Assembly (NCBI GenBank): GCA_027064425.1
Contig: JAMOPO010000057.1
Span: 124,001 to 188,000, forward strand
Direction of reading: 5' to 3'
Origin: Methanobacteriota archaeon
GTDB lineage: Archaea; JAADCQ01; Methanopyri; Methanopyrales; Methanopyraceae
Length of the DNA stretch: 64,000 bases
Shown here piece after piece: positions 9,575 through 20,656 of this stretch. The stretch's first letter is position 1; each line of letters opens with the position of its first letter. A program made the translations under genes and the position numbers. The notes beneath the pieces were generated by a model that did not search any database, had not been told where the DNA came from, and was given only the letters and a program-made list of their open reading frames with translations.

Positions 9575-10099
9575 TCACCACCGGTCAAGCTCTGGCGGTA
9601 TAGCGTTCAGCTCGGACAGCTCGCGGTGCAGCTCGACGAGCCTGCGAACGGGCGGGGCGTCCTCTCCCAGCTTCTCGGAGAACTTGCGGACGACGGCTTT
9701 GATCGGAACGTGCTCGGTCCCGAACGTCAGGTTGTCCGCGTGCGCTACGATCTTCTCCTCTAAGGTCTCCGGCACGTAATCCTTCGGCGGCAGCCCCAGC
9801 TCCTCGGCCTCCTCTTTCGGTATCCCGGCCCCGATGTGACGCTCCACGATGCGGGCGACCCGCTCCGGGTACCCCAGCTCCCGGACGATCTGGGCCCCGA
9901 CGACCGCGTGATCGATCCCGTGCGTCTTCGACCGGCCGATGTCGTGCAGCAGCGCTCCCACGCGAACTAGCTCGACGTCGACGTCCTCCCGACAGCGCTC
10001 GGCCATCTCGACGGCGAGCTCGCAGACGGCCTTGCAGTGGTTGATCACGCGCCTGGGACAGCCGACGCGCTTCAGGTCTTCAATCGGATCCCTGTCCAC
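9575..10099 (-). CDS. HD-domain phosphohydrolase (HDIG type)
   Basis: A 174-residue metal-dependent phosphohydrolase of the HD superfamily. Visible ligands are the first His in NHCKAV, the LLHDIGRS motif, DHAVVGA, and a later AHADNLTFG. Size and motif order match the small archaeal TIGR00295-like group, whose substrate is unknown. GTG 10099 overlaps the end of tfe by 20 nt, so expression is tied to the transcription factor gene. Confidence 0.85.
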   Translation of the reverse strand: MDRDPIEDLKRVGCPRRVINHCKAVCELAVEMAERCREDVDVELVRVGALLHDIGRSKTHGIDHAVVGAQIVRELGYPERVARIVERHIGAGIPKEEAEELGLPPKDYVPETLEEKIVAHADNLTFGTEHVPIKAVVRKFSEKLGEDAPPVRRLVELHRELSELNAIPPELDRW

Positions 10100-10661
10100 T
10101 GAGCCGATCCCTGAGCTCCCGGAGCCGCCGGATCTCCTCTTTTAACTCCTCCGCCAGCCTCTCCAGCCGCTCGCGCTCCTCCGTCGTGTCGACCTCCTGC
10201 AGCATCTCGCCGCAGTTAGGGCACCTGAACTCGTGCTCCATGGCCTCCTCGAAGCTCAGGGTGGGGCACTCGTCGTTGCCGCAGTGAAACACCGGATGGG
10301 ACATGTCGTTGTTGAGCGCCTGCTCCACGTCCTCCAGCTCCCGCTCCTTGACCTCGAGGCCCCGGCGGAGGACCTCCCGCAGGTCGAGGTTCCAGGAGTA
10401 AACGGGGTACCGGTAGTCCTCGCGCCGCTCCTTCCTGAAGGACACCACGCCGCGCTCGTGCAGCTTGTAGAGCACCTTCCGCACCTCCCGCGGGTCGACC
10501 CCCAGCTCGCCCGCGATCTCCTCGTCGATGGCCTCCCGCTTCAGGATGATGTCGACGGTTTTTTCAGCCACCTCCGGGTCTATCCCCTCCTCTTCCTCCA
10601 GCAGCGACAGGGTCACCTCTTTAATTACCTTCAAGTCCTTTTCAGTCAGGCTCGAGTGCAT
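10080..10661 (-). CDS. tfe: Transcription initiation factor E alpha (TFE)
   Basis: A 193-residue archaeal TFE that helps TBP/TFB open promoters. The N-terminal winged helix (residues about 5-95) is followed by a zinc ribbon, HCGNDECP...RCPNCGEM, and a C-terminal coiled region rich in Glu and Arg. I chose ATG 10661; a second ATG at 10700 would add 13 poorly conserved residues and overlap the upstream gene by 22 nt. It sits 17 nt after the deacetylase-like gene. Confidence 0.9.
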   Translation of the reverse strand: MHSSLTEKDLKVIKEVTLSLLEEEEGIDPEVAEKTVDIILKREAIDEEIAGELGVDPREVRKVLYKLHERGVVSFRKERREDYRYPVYSWNLDLREVLRRGLEVKERELEDVEQALNNDMSHPVFHCGNDECPTLSFEEAMEHEFRCPNCGEMLQEVDTTEERERLERLAEELKEEIRRLRELRDRLSGQGSD

Positions 10662-10678
10662 CGGAGTTACCCCGCCCC

Positions 10679-11347
10679 TCACAGGATGCGTTTCAGGCAT
10701 GTAATAAACTTGTGTAACCGTCTAAAGGTGTCGCGTCGGGGGTGCACTATCACGGCCGATCCTTCTCCCTCCGCTATGATTTCGGCGGCGCTCTCCGGGT
10801 CCTCATCGTCGACCGTGTACTGGTCAATCCCCACCCCCTCCACGTAGTCCACTCCGAGCTCGTCGAGAATACCCTTGATCCAATCCGGCGTCCGGACGCC
10901 GATCAGCATCTTCAGGCCGGCATCCCGGGCCGCCCGGCCGAACCCGTACACCACGGAGGGGTGCAGCTTCGGGCCCAGGTCCTCCTTCCAGCCTCGCCTC
11001 GGCACCTTCCCCTTGAAGAAGGCGGTGTGGAGGGCCCCGCACAGCGTCAGGTACTTCGCGCCCTCCACGAGCCGCAGCGCCTCGAAGACCGCCTCCCGAA
11101 TCTTCCCCTCCGGGATCCCCGTGGCCAGCGAGGTTCGGTGAATCCCTATGTACCCCGGGCTGAGGTGGAGCGCCAGCTCGTACCCCTCCTTACCCAGCCG
11201 GTCCACGTAGCGTACGTCCGGGTGGTACTTCTTCACGCTCCCCGCGATGGACCACACGATCTTCCCGCCCAGGTGCTCCACGCGCCGCCGCGCCAGCTCC
11301 ACCTCCGAGTCGGGAACCTCCTTCTTCGACGGGTGATCGATGAACAC
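10679..11347 (-). CDS. Deacetylase-like beta/alpha-barrel protein, uncharacterised
   Basis: A 222-residue protein I do not recognise with certainty. The early FIDHPS strand, the GYELALHLSPGY segment and the late VIVHPRRDT-FRRLHKFI segment resemble the layout of polysaccharide-deacetylase-like barrels, but a full set of metal ligands is not obvious. GTG 11347 cuts into the first strand; a CTG at 11362-11360, six bases after GGGGGA, would give SEFLVFIDHP and a complete strand. It lies between purL and tfe in one minus-strand run. Confidence 0.5.
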   Translation of the reverse strand: MFIDHPSKKEVPDSEVELARRRVEHLGGKIVWSIAGSVKKYHPDVRYVDRLGKEGYELALHLSPGYIGIHRTSLATGIPEGKIREAVFEALRLVEGAKYLTLCGALHTAFFKGKVPRRGWKEDLGPKLHPSVVYGFGRAARDAGLKMLIGVRTPDWIKGILDELGVDYVEGVGIDQYTVDDEDPESAAEIIAEGEGSAVIVHPRRDTFRRLHKFITCLKRIL

Positions 11348-11374
11348 GAGGAACTCGCTCAGCGGCGCTCCCCC

Positions 11375-13549
<2,175 letters not shown>

Positions 13550-13619
13550 GGGGAGGCCCCCTCGGGGAGTGCGTAACGTCGTCACTCCCGGCCCCGAAGG
13601 TCGGCAGACAGCGGGCTCC

Positions 13620-14507
13620 TCATCGGGGGGATAAATCGACCGCGTACTCCCACAGCGGCCGGACCTCGAGCTCACCCTCCAGGGTTCGGGCGCACATCGG
13701 GCACGGGGTTAGCACCGGCTCCCCAGCCCGCCGGAGGGCGCGAACGGTGGCGGGGGACGGCTTGCCGACCAGCGCCCCTCCCCCGCAGCACCGGAGCCGC
13801 CGGGGCGGGACCCTGACCCCGGGGAGGGCGGACAGGACCTCGTCGTCCACCCCGTGCCGTAGGAGGTGGCAGGGGGACTTGTAGGTGGCCCCCTCGGGTA
13901 CGCCCTCGAACTCGGCGATGGCCGCGTAGTACAGCGGGCGCTCACCCAGCACCTCGACGCAGAAGTCGAGGCAGCCGGGGCAGAACACGACCACCGCGTC
14001 GTACTCATCGAAGAGCTCCCGCCACCGCTCCCGGACCCGCTCCGGCACCTCCTCCCCGCGCTTCCGGGCGAAGTTCAGGCAGCAGGGCTCCTCGCGGCCC
14101 AGCGTGGCCAGTCCCGCCCGCCGCACTAACCTCAGGGCTGACTCCAGCCACTCGCGGCGGCTCCGGATCGTGCAGCCGAGGACGGCGACGACGTCCCCGT
14201 CCAGGGGCTCCTCCTCGCCCTCCAGCTTTCGATCGTAAGGGGTGCCCCGGCTCAGGGCGCGCTTGACGGCTTCCGGCGTCGGCTCCTCCTCCCGGAGCTC
14301 GGCGAGGATCTCGGTGTGGGGGATCCCGTGCGGGCAGACCCGCTCGCAGAGTCCGCACAGCGTGCAGTCGGAGGCGAGCTCGAGCGCCTCCTCCACGCGA
14401 CCCGCGGCGGCTAGGGTGTTGAACCGGCGCCGGGGGACGTCCATCGGGCAGCGGGACTCGCAGGCCCCGCACCCGTCGCAGCGGGTGAGGGCGCGCTCGG
14501 GGTTCAC
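13620..14507 (-). CDS. HdrD/GlpC-like iron-sulfur protein with two CCG domains
   Basis: A 295-residue electron-transfer protein. The N-terminus has two [4Fe-4S] motifs, [12 protein letters not shown] and [12 protein letters not shown]. Two cysteine-rich CCG domains follow: GC, PCC, CPGC in the first (residues about 105-180) and PCH, CCGGG, CPMC in the second (about 205-285). This order matches HdrD, GlpC and related subunits that oxidise thiols or organic acids. No flavoprotein partner is adjacent, so its substrate is unknown. GTG 14507 overlaps the FAU-1 stop as GTGA. Confidence 0.85.
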   Translation of the reverse strand: MNPERALTRCDGCGACESRCPMDVPRRRFNTLAAAGRVEEALELASDCTLCGLCERVCPHGIPHTEILAELREEEPTPEAVKRALSRGTPYDRKLEGEEEPLDGDVVAVLGCTIRSRREWLESALRLVRRAGLATLGREEPCCLNFARKRGEEVPERVRERWRELFDEYDAVVVFCPGCLDFCVEVLGERPLYYAAIAEFEGVPEGATYKSPCHLLRHGVDDEVLSALPGVRVPPRRLRCCGGGALVGKPSPATVRALRRAGEPVLTPCPMCARTLEGELEVRPLWEYAVDLSPR

Positions 14508-15958
14508 CCCTCAAACCCCTTCCAGACGGGGTGCGGGGTGACCTCCTCCAGGCCCCGCTTCTCCACGCGCTTGGCCGTCTCCAGGGCGAGCTCGGCCAGC
14601 TCGTCCGGCACCCAGCCCTTGTCCACGGCCTCCTCCAGCTCGTCCTCGTCGACGATCTCCCGCTCGTCCTCCTCGGGCTCGACCACGTCGACCTCCAGGT
14701 CCACGTAGCGCGCACCGTCCTTGGTGATCTCGACGGGCGTGTTGATGTTGTAGTACCGGCCCTTGAGCTCGCCGTCCTTGCTGTAGTACTCGTGCACGAT
14801 GACCATGGAGCCGTCCGGGATCAGGGTGATCGCGTAGTCACCCTCCTCGATGGGCTTGTTCAGGCCGTCGTAGTACCCCGGACCCTTCATCCGCCGCCGG
14901 ACCTTGAGCAGGCCCTCCTTCGGGTCGTACTCCTCCACCTCCGGGTCGCCACCGAGCTTCTTCACCCCACGCCCGGGCTTGACGTGGTAGATGTCGATGC
15001 GGTCGCCCTCGGAGGGCCCCTCGGACTTGGCCAGGCACTCGATCAGGCGCTCGGCGACGGACTCCTCGTCCAGGTCCTCGAGGAAGGGCTCGACGGTGTC
15101 CACGGCGACGCTCGCGGCGAGGCTGCGGCACTTGAAGTAGTGGTGCCCGGTGATGGTCGGGAGGACGCGGGATCGGACGGTGTCGAGGTGGTGCTTGGCG
15201 AGGGCGTGGAGCTCGACCTCGGCCTCGCGGTACTCGATGATGGGCCCGGGCTCGTCCATCTCCTCGGCGCGCTTGAACAGCTCCTTCCGCTCCTCGATCA
15301 GCCGCTCGACCTCCTCGGCCAGCTCGTCCCCGGAGCGCCCCTCCGCGGCGGTGCGCCAGATCAGGCCCCACCCCTCGGGCACGAGGGCCTCGCCCAGCCG
15401 GATGAGCCGCTCCCGCTCCTTCTCGTCCTCGATCTTCCGGCTCACCTTGACCCCCTCGACGGGGACGAGGACGGCGTACTCGCCGGCCACGGAGACCTCG
15501 GTGGTCAGCCTGAGCGGCCCGTCGGATACGGACTCGGAGACCTGGACGACGACCTCCTCCCCCTCCTCCACCACCTCGGACTCCTCCTCGCTGAGGAACC
15601 CTCGGAGGCCGGACCCCAGGTCGACGACGGCCACGCCCGCCCGGTCGTCGATCTCCTCGACCACGCCCTTGAACACGCTGCCCTCGCCGACGCGCTCGGT
15701 CGTGATCGTGGCGAGCGTCTCCCGTTGGAGGAGCCTCAGGAACTCCTCGACCGCCTCCCGCTCCCCGTGCACCTGGATCCCGTGCCGGTTCCGGGTGTCG
15801 CGGACGTCCACGTCCGGGGAGCCGTCCTCGAACTCCTCGTCCGGGAAGCGCTCGAGGATGTCGTCGGAGGGCTGGGTGACCCTGAACCCGTAGTCCAGGC
15901 ACAGTCGGGTCAGGGCCGTGGAGTATATCCCGCGGATCCTGACCCGGTAGTCGCTCAT
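14504..15958 (-). CDS. fau-1: Probable ribonuclease FAU-1 (AU-binding, RNase E/G-like)
   Basis: A 484-residue archaeal member of the FAU-1 family, which binds AU-rich RNA and is related to the RNase E/G fold. An S1-like region ([20 protein letters not shown]) lies near residues 95-125, the HHYFKCRS block near 270, and a C-terminal DUF402-like region contains [14 protein letters not shown] 15958 gives the expected length; the frame extends upstream but without family similarity. It is coupled to the HdrD-like gene and divergent from hisE, with 27 nt between starts. Confidence 0.88.
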   Translation of the reverse strand: MSDYRVRIRGIYSTALTRLCLDYGFRVTQPSDDILERFPDEEFEDGSPDVDVRDTRNRHGIQVHGEREAVEEFLRLLQRETLATITTERVGEGSVFKGVVEEIDDRAGVAVVDLGSGLRGFLSEEESEVVEEGEEVVVQVSESVSDGPLRLTTEVSVAGEYAVLVPVEGVKVSRKIEDEKERERLIRLGEALVPEGWGLIWRTAAEGRSGDELAEEVERLIEERKELFKRAEEMDEPGPIIEYREAEVELHALAKHHLDTVRSRVLPTITGHHYFKCRSLAASVAVDTVEPFLEDLDEESVAERLIECLAKSEGPSEGDRIDIYHVKPGRGVKKLGGDPEVEEYDPKEGLLKVRRRMKGPGYYDGLNKPIEEGDYAITLIPDGSMVIVHEYYSKDGELKGRYYNINTPVEITKDGARYVDLEVDVVEPEEDEREIVDEDELEEAVDKGWVPDELAELALETAKRVEKRGLEEVTPHPVWKGFEG

Positions 15959-15985
15959 CCGGGGACACCCCTGGGGGGCGTCGCG

Positions 15986-16285
15986 TTGGCCGACGCCGGC
16001 GTGCTGGAGGAGGTGTTCGAGGTGATCCGGCGCCGGATCGAGGAGCGGCCCGAGGGTTCCTACGTGGCCGAGCTGACGAGCGACGACGGCAAGCCCGCGT
16101 TGAACAAGATCTGCGAGAAGATCATCGAGGAAGCCGGCGAGCTGGTCCTGGCCGCTAAGGACGGTGACCGGGAGGGCGTGGTTTATGAATCCACCGACCT
16201 GATCTTCCACACGATGGTGCTGCTGGCCTACATGGGCATCGAGCTAGGGGAGGTGTTCGATGAGTTCGAGCGAAGGAGGCGGTGA
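15986..16285 (+). CDS. hisE: Phosphoribosyl-ATP pyrophosphohydrolase
   Basis: A 99-residue all-helical MazG-like enzyme that hydrolyses phosphoribosyl-ATP in the second step of histidine synthesis. The metal-binding helices are visible as [18 protein letters not shown] and [17 protein letters not shown] 15986 follows GGGGGG at seven bases; an alternative GTG at 16001 would trim five residues. It overlaps the next gene by 26 nt. Confidence 0.93.
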   Translation: MADAGVLEEVFEVIRRRIEERPEGSYVAELTSDDGKPALNKICEKIIEEAGELVLAAKDGDREGVVYESTDLIFHTMVLLAYMGIELGEVFDEFERRRR

Positions 16286-16598
16286 GGAGCTGGAGCCTCC
16301 GGTACCCGAGGACGCGAAGTACGCGTACTACGTCGTCCTGTTCCAGAACCCGGAGGACGGGAACTGGGACCTGTTCGCAGTCATCCGCGGGTACCCTGGG
16401 CTCAAGGAGCCGTACGCCATCGCCGTGCACCTGGCCAAGACGGTGGAGGAAGCCCTTAAGGAGGTGGACGAGGACCTGAGCGTGGAGCTGCAGGTCGTGC
16501 CCGTGGGCGGCGAGTCCGGGGTGCCCGAGTCGGAAACCGTCAAGCTGCTCGAGGCCGTGGACGAGCTGCTTGAGGAGGCGAGCAGGCGGCGAGGATGA
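16260..16598 (+). CDS. Small conserved-looking hypothetical protein
   Basis: A 112-residue acidic protein I do not recognise. ATG 16260 has a strong ribosome site, GGAGGTG, four bases upstream, inside the end of hisE. The central part ([21 protein letters not shown]) looks like paired beta strands, and the C-terminal half is helical. It is translationally linked to hisE before it and to the FAD oxidoreductase after it (ATGA overlap), so it is very likely expressed. Confidence 0.7.
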   Translation: MSSSEGGGEELEPPVPEDAKYAYYVVLFQNPEDGNWDLFAVIRGYPGLKEPYAIAVHLAKTVEEALKEVDEDLSVELQVVPVGGESGVPESETVKLLEAVDELLEEASRRRG

Positions 16599-18007
16599 CG
16601 AGTTCTGAGGACGGTGACCATCCCGGGATGATCGGTGCGGGCGAGGCCGACATGACGACCCGGGTAATCGTCGTCGGGGCGGGCCCGGCCGGCCTGTTCG
16701 CCGCCCGCGAGGTCGCCCTACGCGCGGAGAGGGACGTCGAGGTGATCATCTTCGAGCAGGGTCCGGACGTGGACGAGCGGTTGGAGAAGGGCGAGGTCAT
16801 GCGCGGGGTGGGCGGGGCGGGCGGCCTCTCCGACGGCGTGCTCAACCTGCGCCCGGACGTCGGCGGCGACCTGGTCGAGATCGTGGGTAACCGGCGCGAG
16901 GCCGAGCGGCTGGTCGAGTACGTGGACGAGGTCTTCCTGAAGCACGGCGCCCCGAAGGACCTGCGCGAGCCCAAGGGACCCAAGGCCGAGGAGATCGCCC
17001 GCCGGGCCGCCGCCGCGAACGTCGAGTTCGTCCGGATCCCGCAGCGGCACATCGGCTCGGACAACCTGCCCAAGGTGATCAAGTCCTTCGTCCGGGAGCT
17101 TGAGGACCTCGGCGTCCAGATCGTCACCAAGACGCGCGTCGAGCGGATCCTGGCCTCGGGCGAGGAGGTGCGGGGCGTCCGGCTCGAGGACGGTCGGGAG
17201 GTGGAGGCGGACTACGTGATCGTCGCGCCCGGCCGGGTCGGCGCCGACTGGATGATCCGCGAGGCCAAGCGGCTGGGCCTCGGCATCCGCTACAACCCGA
17301 TCGACGTGGGCGTCCGCGTGGAGGTTCCGAAGGTCGTGATGGATCCGATCATCGAAATCTCCCTGGACCCCAAGTTCCGCATGCGCACGCCCACGTACGA
17401 CGACCAGGTCCGCACCTTCTGCGTCTGCCACGGTGGGTACGTGGTCAAGGAGAAATACGAGGGCTTCGTGGGCGTGAACGGGCACTCGTACCGGAAGAAG
17501 AAGTCCGAGAACACGAACTTCGCCTTCCTCGTGAGCATCGACCTGACCGAGCCCGTCGAGAACACGATCAAGTACGGCCGGTCCATCGGCGAGCTCGCGA
17601 CCACCATCGGCGGTAACCGGCCCATCCTGCAGCGCCTGGGTGACCTGCGGCGCGGTCGACGCTCCACCTGGGAGCGGATCAACCGGTCCCAGGTCACGCC
17701 CACCCTGACGGACGTGACCCCGGGCGACGTGTCCATGGCCCTACCGCACCGGGTCACGCTCGACATCATCGAGGGCCTAGAGATGCTTGACGAGGTGATC
17801 CCGGGCGTGGCCTCCGACTCCACCCTGCTCTACGCGCCGGAGATCAAGTTCTACTCCGCCCGTGTGAAGACGAACGAGGAGCTCGAGACGGCGGTCGAGG
17901 GGCTCTTCGTGGCCGGGGACGGGGCCGGCCTCTCCCGGGACATCGTCAACGCGGCCGCCACCGGCGTCATCGCCGGAAGGGCCGTCGCCGAGCGCGTGGG
18001 GGGATGA
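16595..18007 (+). CDS. FAD-dependent dehydrogenase (COG2509 type)
   Basis: A 470-residue flavoprotein. The dinucleotide-binding motif GAGPAGLFAAREV lies just after residue 25, an FAD-binding GDGAGLSRDIVNAAATG near the C-terminus, and a central CVCHGG block is typical of this archaeal/bacterial group of uncharacterised dehydrogenases. ATG 16595 overlaps the previous stop as ATGA; ATG 16652 would start directly at the Rossmann strand and is equally possible. Its substrate is unknown. Confidence 0.82.
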   Translation: MTSSEDGDHPGMIGAGEADMTTRVIVVGAGPAGLFAAREVALRAERDVEVIIFEQGPDVDERLEKGEVMRGVGGAGGLSDGVLNLRPDVGGDLVEIVGNRREAERLVEYVDEVFLKHGAPKDLREPKGPKAEEIARRAAAANVEFVRIPQRHIGSDNLPKVIKSFVRELEDLGVQIVTKTRVERILASGEEVRGVRLEDGREVEADYVIVAPGRVGADWMIREAKRLGLGIRYNPIDVGVRVEVPKVVMDPIIEISLDPKFRMRTPTYDDQVRTFCVCHGGYVVKEKYEGFVGVNGHSYRKKKSENTNFAFLVSIDLTEPVENTIKYGRSIGELATTIGGNRPILQRLGDLRRGRRSTWERINRSQVTPTLTDVTPGDVSMALPHRVTLDIIEGLEMLDEVIPGVASDSTLLYAPEIKFYSARVKTNEELETAVEGLFVAGDGAGLSRDIVNAAATGVIAGRAVAERVGG

Positions 18008-18933
18008 GCGTGCTCACCGCGGTGACGAAGCTCCTGCTGCTCGCCCCCCTGGCCCACCCCTCCGGCTGCTGCACGGTCCTGGTCCACGTGAAGGACGACC
18101 ACTACGTGCTCTCCTACCGCCGGGACGCCCGCTCGCCGGCGGAGGTCATCATCGAGCGCACCAACTGGGCCGGGCGACCGGCGCTCAAGGAGTACAAGGA
18201 GAACTCAGGCGGCTACTTCTGCCACACCGTCATCACGGAGGACGGCTGGATCGTCACCATCGGGGGCCGCGACTGCCCGGAGCTCAACCGGGAGCTCGAG
18301 CGACTCGGGCAGCGGATCGCTGAGCGCGGGAGGGTGGCCAAGGAGGATATCCAGCGGGCCGAGAGGATCCTCCGGGAGAACCAGTGGGGTCACTTCGTGG
18401 TCAAGGCGCCGGACGGGACGGTCGGCGTCGCCGTGTACGACTACCGGGTCTCGGCCGGCCGGACCGAGCTGTTCAAGCTGAAGGAGGGAGAGTACGTCAA
18501 GGTGACCAACAACCCGCGGTTCTACGACGTGGGTCGGTTCAGGGAGTACGACCCCGACCCGGTCACGGCCGCGATCAAGGTCGCGGGCAGGGACACGTAC
18601 GGGATCCACCGGCGGGACGTGATCACTTACTACATCAGCCCGAGGAAGCGCGGCGCCAGCGTCCGCGTGTGGGCCTCTTACGACGGCGGCGCCATGGTCG
18701 GCGGAGCGCCGGGCGCCCCGGATCCGGTGAACTTCCTGGGCAAGCGCGTGCCCGCCGACAAGCTTCCGACGATCCCGAAGCGGCTGGAGCTGGGCACGGT
18801 CACGCTGGAGCGGGAGCGCCCGACCGCCCACCGCCACGGGTCCCGGTGGCCGATGGCGGCGGCGCTCATCGCGGCCGGGGTCCTGGGGGTGGGGCTCGGA
18901 ATGACCGTGCTCAGGCGGCGTAAACTATTTTAA
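18004..18933 (+). CDS. Exported membrane-anchored protein of a methanogen family
   Basis: A 309-residue protein with an N-terminal hydrophobic signal (about residues 4-18) and a C-terminal membrane segment ending in RRRK. The exterior part has a conserved-looking core, NSGGYFCHTVITEDGWIV, which I recall from exported proteins of other methanogens without known function. The Cys pair directly after the signal (SGCCTVL) could be a lipid site or an N-terminal nucleophile; neither is proven. ATG overlaps the previous stop (ATGA). Confidence 0.68.
   Translation: MSVLTAVTKLLLLAPLAHPSGCCTVLVHVKDDHYVLSYRRDARSPAEVIIERTNWAGRPALKEYKENSGGYFCHTVITEDGWIVTIGGRDCPELNRELERLGQRIAERGRVAKEDIQRAERILRENQWGHFVVKAPDGTVGVAVYDYRVSAGRTELFKLKEGEYVKVTNNPRFYDVGRFREYDPDPVTAAIKVAGRDTYGIHRRDVITYYISPRKRGASVRVWASYDGGAMVGGAPGAPDPVNFLGKRVPADKLPTIPKRLELGTVTLERERPTAHRHGSRWPMAAALIAAGVLGVGLGMTVLRRRKLF
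18924..18932 (+). promoter_or_regulatory. Possible TATA element for tRNA-Ala
   Basis: The A/T-only run actatttta ends 32 nt before the tRNA 5' end and overlaps the end of the preceding coding sequence. It is the only A/T-rich stretch before the tRNA in otherwise GC-rich sequence. Confidence 0.4.
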
Positions 18934-18964
18934 CGCCCCGGTCCCGGCCGGCACCGGAGAGGAA

Positions 18965-19041
18965 GGGCCCGCAGCTCAGCCTGGTAGAGCGCGGCCCTTG
19001 CGAGGCCGTGGCCCCGGGTTCAAATCCCGGCGGGTCCACCA
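18965..19041 (+). tRNA. tRNA-Ala (anticodon UGC), C at position 8
   Basis: A cloverleaf folds fully. The acceptor GGGCCCG pairs with CGGGUCC (one G-U); the D stem is GCUC/GAGC; the anticodon stem is CGGCC/GGCCG with loop CUUGCGA, giving anticodon UGC at 18999-19001; the T arm is CCGGG-UUCAAAU-CCCGG. The discriminator A and the CCA end are encoded. Position 8 (18972) is C instead of the universal U. In Methanopyrus such C8 bases are edited to U by the deaminase CDAT8, so this gene probably needs editing. It has no tRNA neighbour. Confidence 0.96.
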
Positions 19042-19049
19042 AGCCGCGA

Positions 19050-19072
19050 ATCGTTACAGAGTTCAAAACGTT
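19050..19072. repeat. 23-bp imperfect palindrome, copy 1 (after tRNA-Ala)
   Basis: Left arm ATCGTTACAG, centre AGT, right arm TCAAAACGTT. It begins nine bases after the tRNA CCA end and ends 16 bases before the M28 peptidase start. It shares the GTT-N11-AAC core with four other copies in the window. Confidence 0.7.
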
Positions 19073-19088
19073 CCAAGGGGTGTCCGAC

Positions 19089-20117
19089 GTGCGCAGGCTC
19101 CTTCCGCCCGTGGTGGCGGTCGCGGTGGCGCTCCTGGCGGTCGTCGGGGCGGGCACGGTCGCCTTCAACCCCGCGGACAAGGTCCGCGAGTTCGACCCCA
19201 ACCGCGCGCTGAACTTCGCCAAACAGGTCTGCAAGCTGGGTCCCAGGTACGGTGGCAACGACGCCGAGCTGAAGGCCGCGGACATGATGGAGCGGGAGCT
19301 CAGGAAGTACGGGCTGAACGTATGGAAGGAGAAGGTGGACCTTGGCGGCGGTAAGCACACGTACAACGTGATCGCGGAGATCAAGGGCACGAGGGAGCCG
19401 GACAAGTACGTGATCGTGGGCTCGCACATCGACTCGCCGGGCTTCTGCGAGGGCGCCACCGACGACGCGGCGGCCATGGGCATCCAGGTGGAGATGGCCC
19501 GGGTCCTGGCCAAGAACTTCCGGCCGAAGAAGACGGTCCTGATCATCGGGTTCGGCGGCGAGGAGCTCTGGTTCAAGGGCTCGGAGGCGTTCGTGAAGAA
19601 GCACCCGGACATCGTGAAGAACTGCGTGGCCATGATCGACCTGAACTGCGTGGGAGCCGGTGAGAACGTGTTCCTGACGAGGCGCAGCGCCAAGCCCAGC
19701 CCGGTCGAGGGAGACCCGAACCTGATCCGCACGCTCGAGCGGTGCGCGAGGGAGCTGGGGCACCCGGTGACCGTGGGTGACACGACCTACCCGAGCGACA
19801 CGTACCCGTTCTACCACAACAAGATCCGGCGCGTACCGGTGTGCCAGGTGATGAACCAGCCGTTCAAGGTCCCGCCGTGGAGCGGCTCCAACACGGCCGA
19901 CAAGCTGGATCCGAAGGACATGGAGAAGACGGGTGAGACCGTGACCCTGGCCGTGGTGAAGCTGTCGAACGCGGAGCCCGCCGCGAAGCCGCTGTGGGAG
20001 GAGCAGCGCGAGCGGCAGCGGGCGCAGCAGCGGGGCTGGTTCACGCCCGTGTGGTGGGCGGTGGCGCTCGCGGGCCCGCTGATCCTGGCGATCGCGCGCC
20101 GGGGGCTGGCCCGATGA
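19089..20117 (+). CDS. Exported M28-family zinc aminopeptidase
   Basis: A 342-residue membrane-attached peptidase. A signal/anchor segment follows MRR, and a second hydrophobic segment (WAVALAGPLILAI) lies at the C-terminus. The catalytic domain shows the M28 ligand set in order: SHIDS, TDDAAAMG, GGEEL, MIDLN and a late YPFYHN. GTG 19089 follows GGGGTG at six bases; GTG 19080 would add three residues. It starts 47 nt after the tRNA and is coupled (ATGA) to the next gene. Confidence 0.87.
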   Translation: MRRLLPPVVAVAVALLAVVGAGTVAFNPADKVREFDPNRALNFAKQVCKLGPRYGGNDAELKAADMMERELRKYGLNVWKEKVDLGGGKHTYNVIAEIKGTREPDKYVIVGSHIDSPGFCEGATDDAAAMGIQVEMARVLAKNFRPKKTVLIIGFGGEELWFKGSEAFVKKHPDIVKNCVAMIDLNCVGAGENVFLTRRSAKPSPVEGDPNLIRTLERCARELGHPVTVGDTTYPSDTYPFYHNKIRRVPVCQVMNQPFKVPPWSGSNTADKLDPKDMEKTGETVTLAVVKLSNAEPAAKPLWEEQRERQRAQQRGWFTPVWWAVALAGPLILAIARRGLAR

Positions 20118-20656
20118 GGGCGCTGCTCATCATCGACATGATCCGGGACTTCGTGGAGGAGGGAGCCCCGCTGGAGGTGCCCGGGGCGCGCGACCTCGTC
20201 CCCACCATCGCCCGACTGGCGGGAGCGTTCCGGGACGCGGGCGAGCTCGTGGTTCACGTGTGGGACGAGCACTACCCGGGCGACCCGGAGTTCGAGGTGT
20301 GGGGCGAGCACGCGGTCGCGGGGACGGAGGGCGCCGAGCCGGTCGAGGGGCTGGAGCCGGAGGAGGGCGACCTGGTCGTTAAGAAGCGGAAGTACAGCGG
20401 GTTCTACGGCACGACGCTGGACTACGACCTCCGGGTCCGCGGCGTGAAGGAGCTGTACCTGACCGGCGTCTGCACGGACGTCTGCGTGCTGTTCACCTGC
20501 GCGGACGCGCTCATGAGGGGCTATGACGTTAAGGTGGTGAAGGACTGCGTGGCCTCCCTGGACGAGGAGGCGCACGAGTTCGCCCTCGAGCACATGGAAC
20601 GGCTGGGCGCGGAGCTCGTCACCTCGGAGGAGGTGCTGCGGGGGCTGGAGGGGTGA
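20114..20656 (+). CDS. Isochorismatase/nicotinamidase-family hydrolase
   Basis: A 180-residue cysteine hydrolase. The catalytic triad of the family is visible as Asp in [10 protein letters not shown], Lys in [10 protein letters not shown] and Cys in TGVCTDVCV. It may be a nicotinamidase for NAD recycling, but the family has many substrates. The ATG overlaps the M28 stop and its own stop overlaps the cpgS start (GTGA), so the three genes form one translation-coupled set. Confidence 0.86.
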   Translation: MRALLIIDMIRDFVEEGAPLEVPGARDLVPTIARLAGAFRDAGELVVHVWDEHYPGDPEFEVWGEHAVAGTEGAEPVEGLEPEEGDLVVKKRKYSGFYGTTLDYDLRVRGVKELYLTGVCTDVCVLFTCADALMRGYDVKVVKDCVASLDEEAHEFALEHMERLGAELVTSEEVLRGLEG

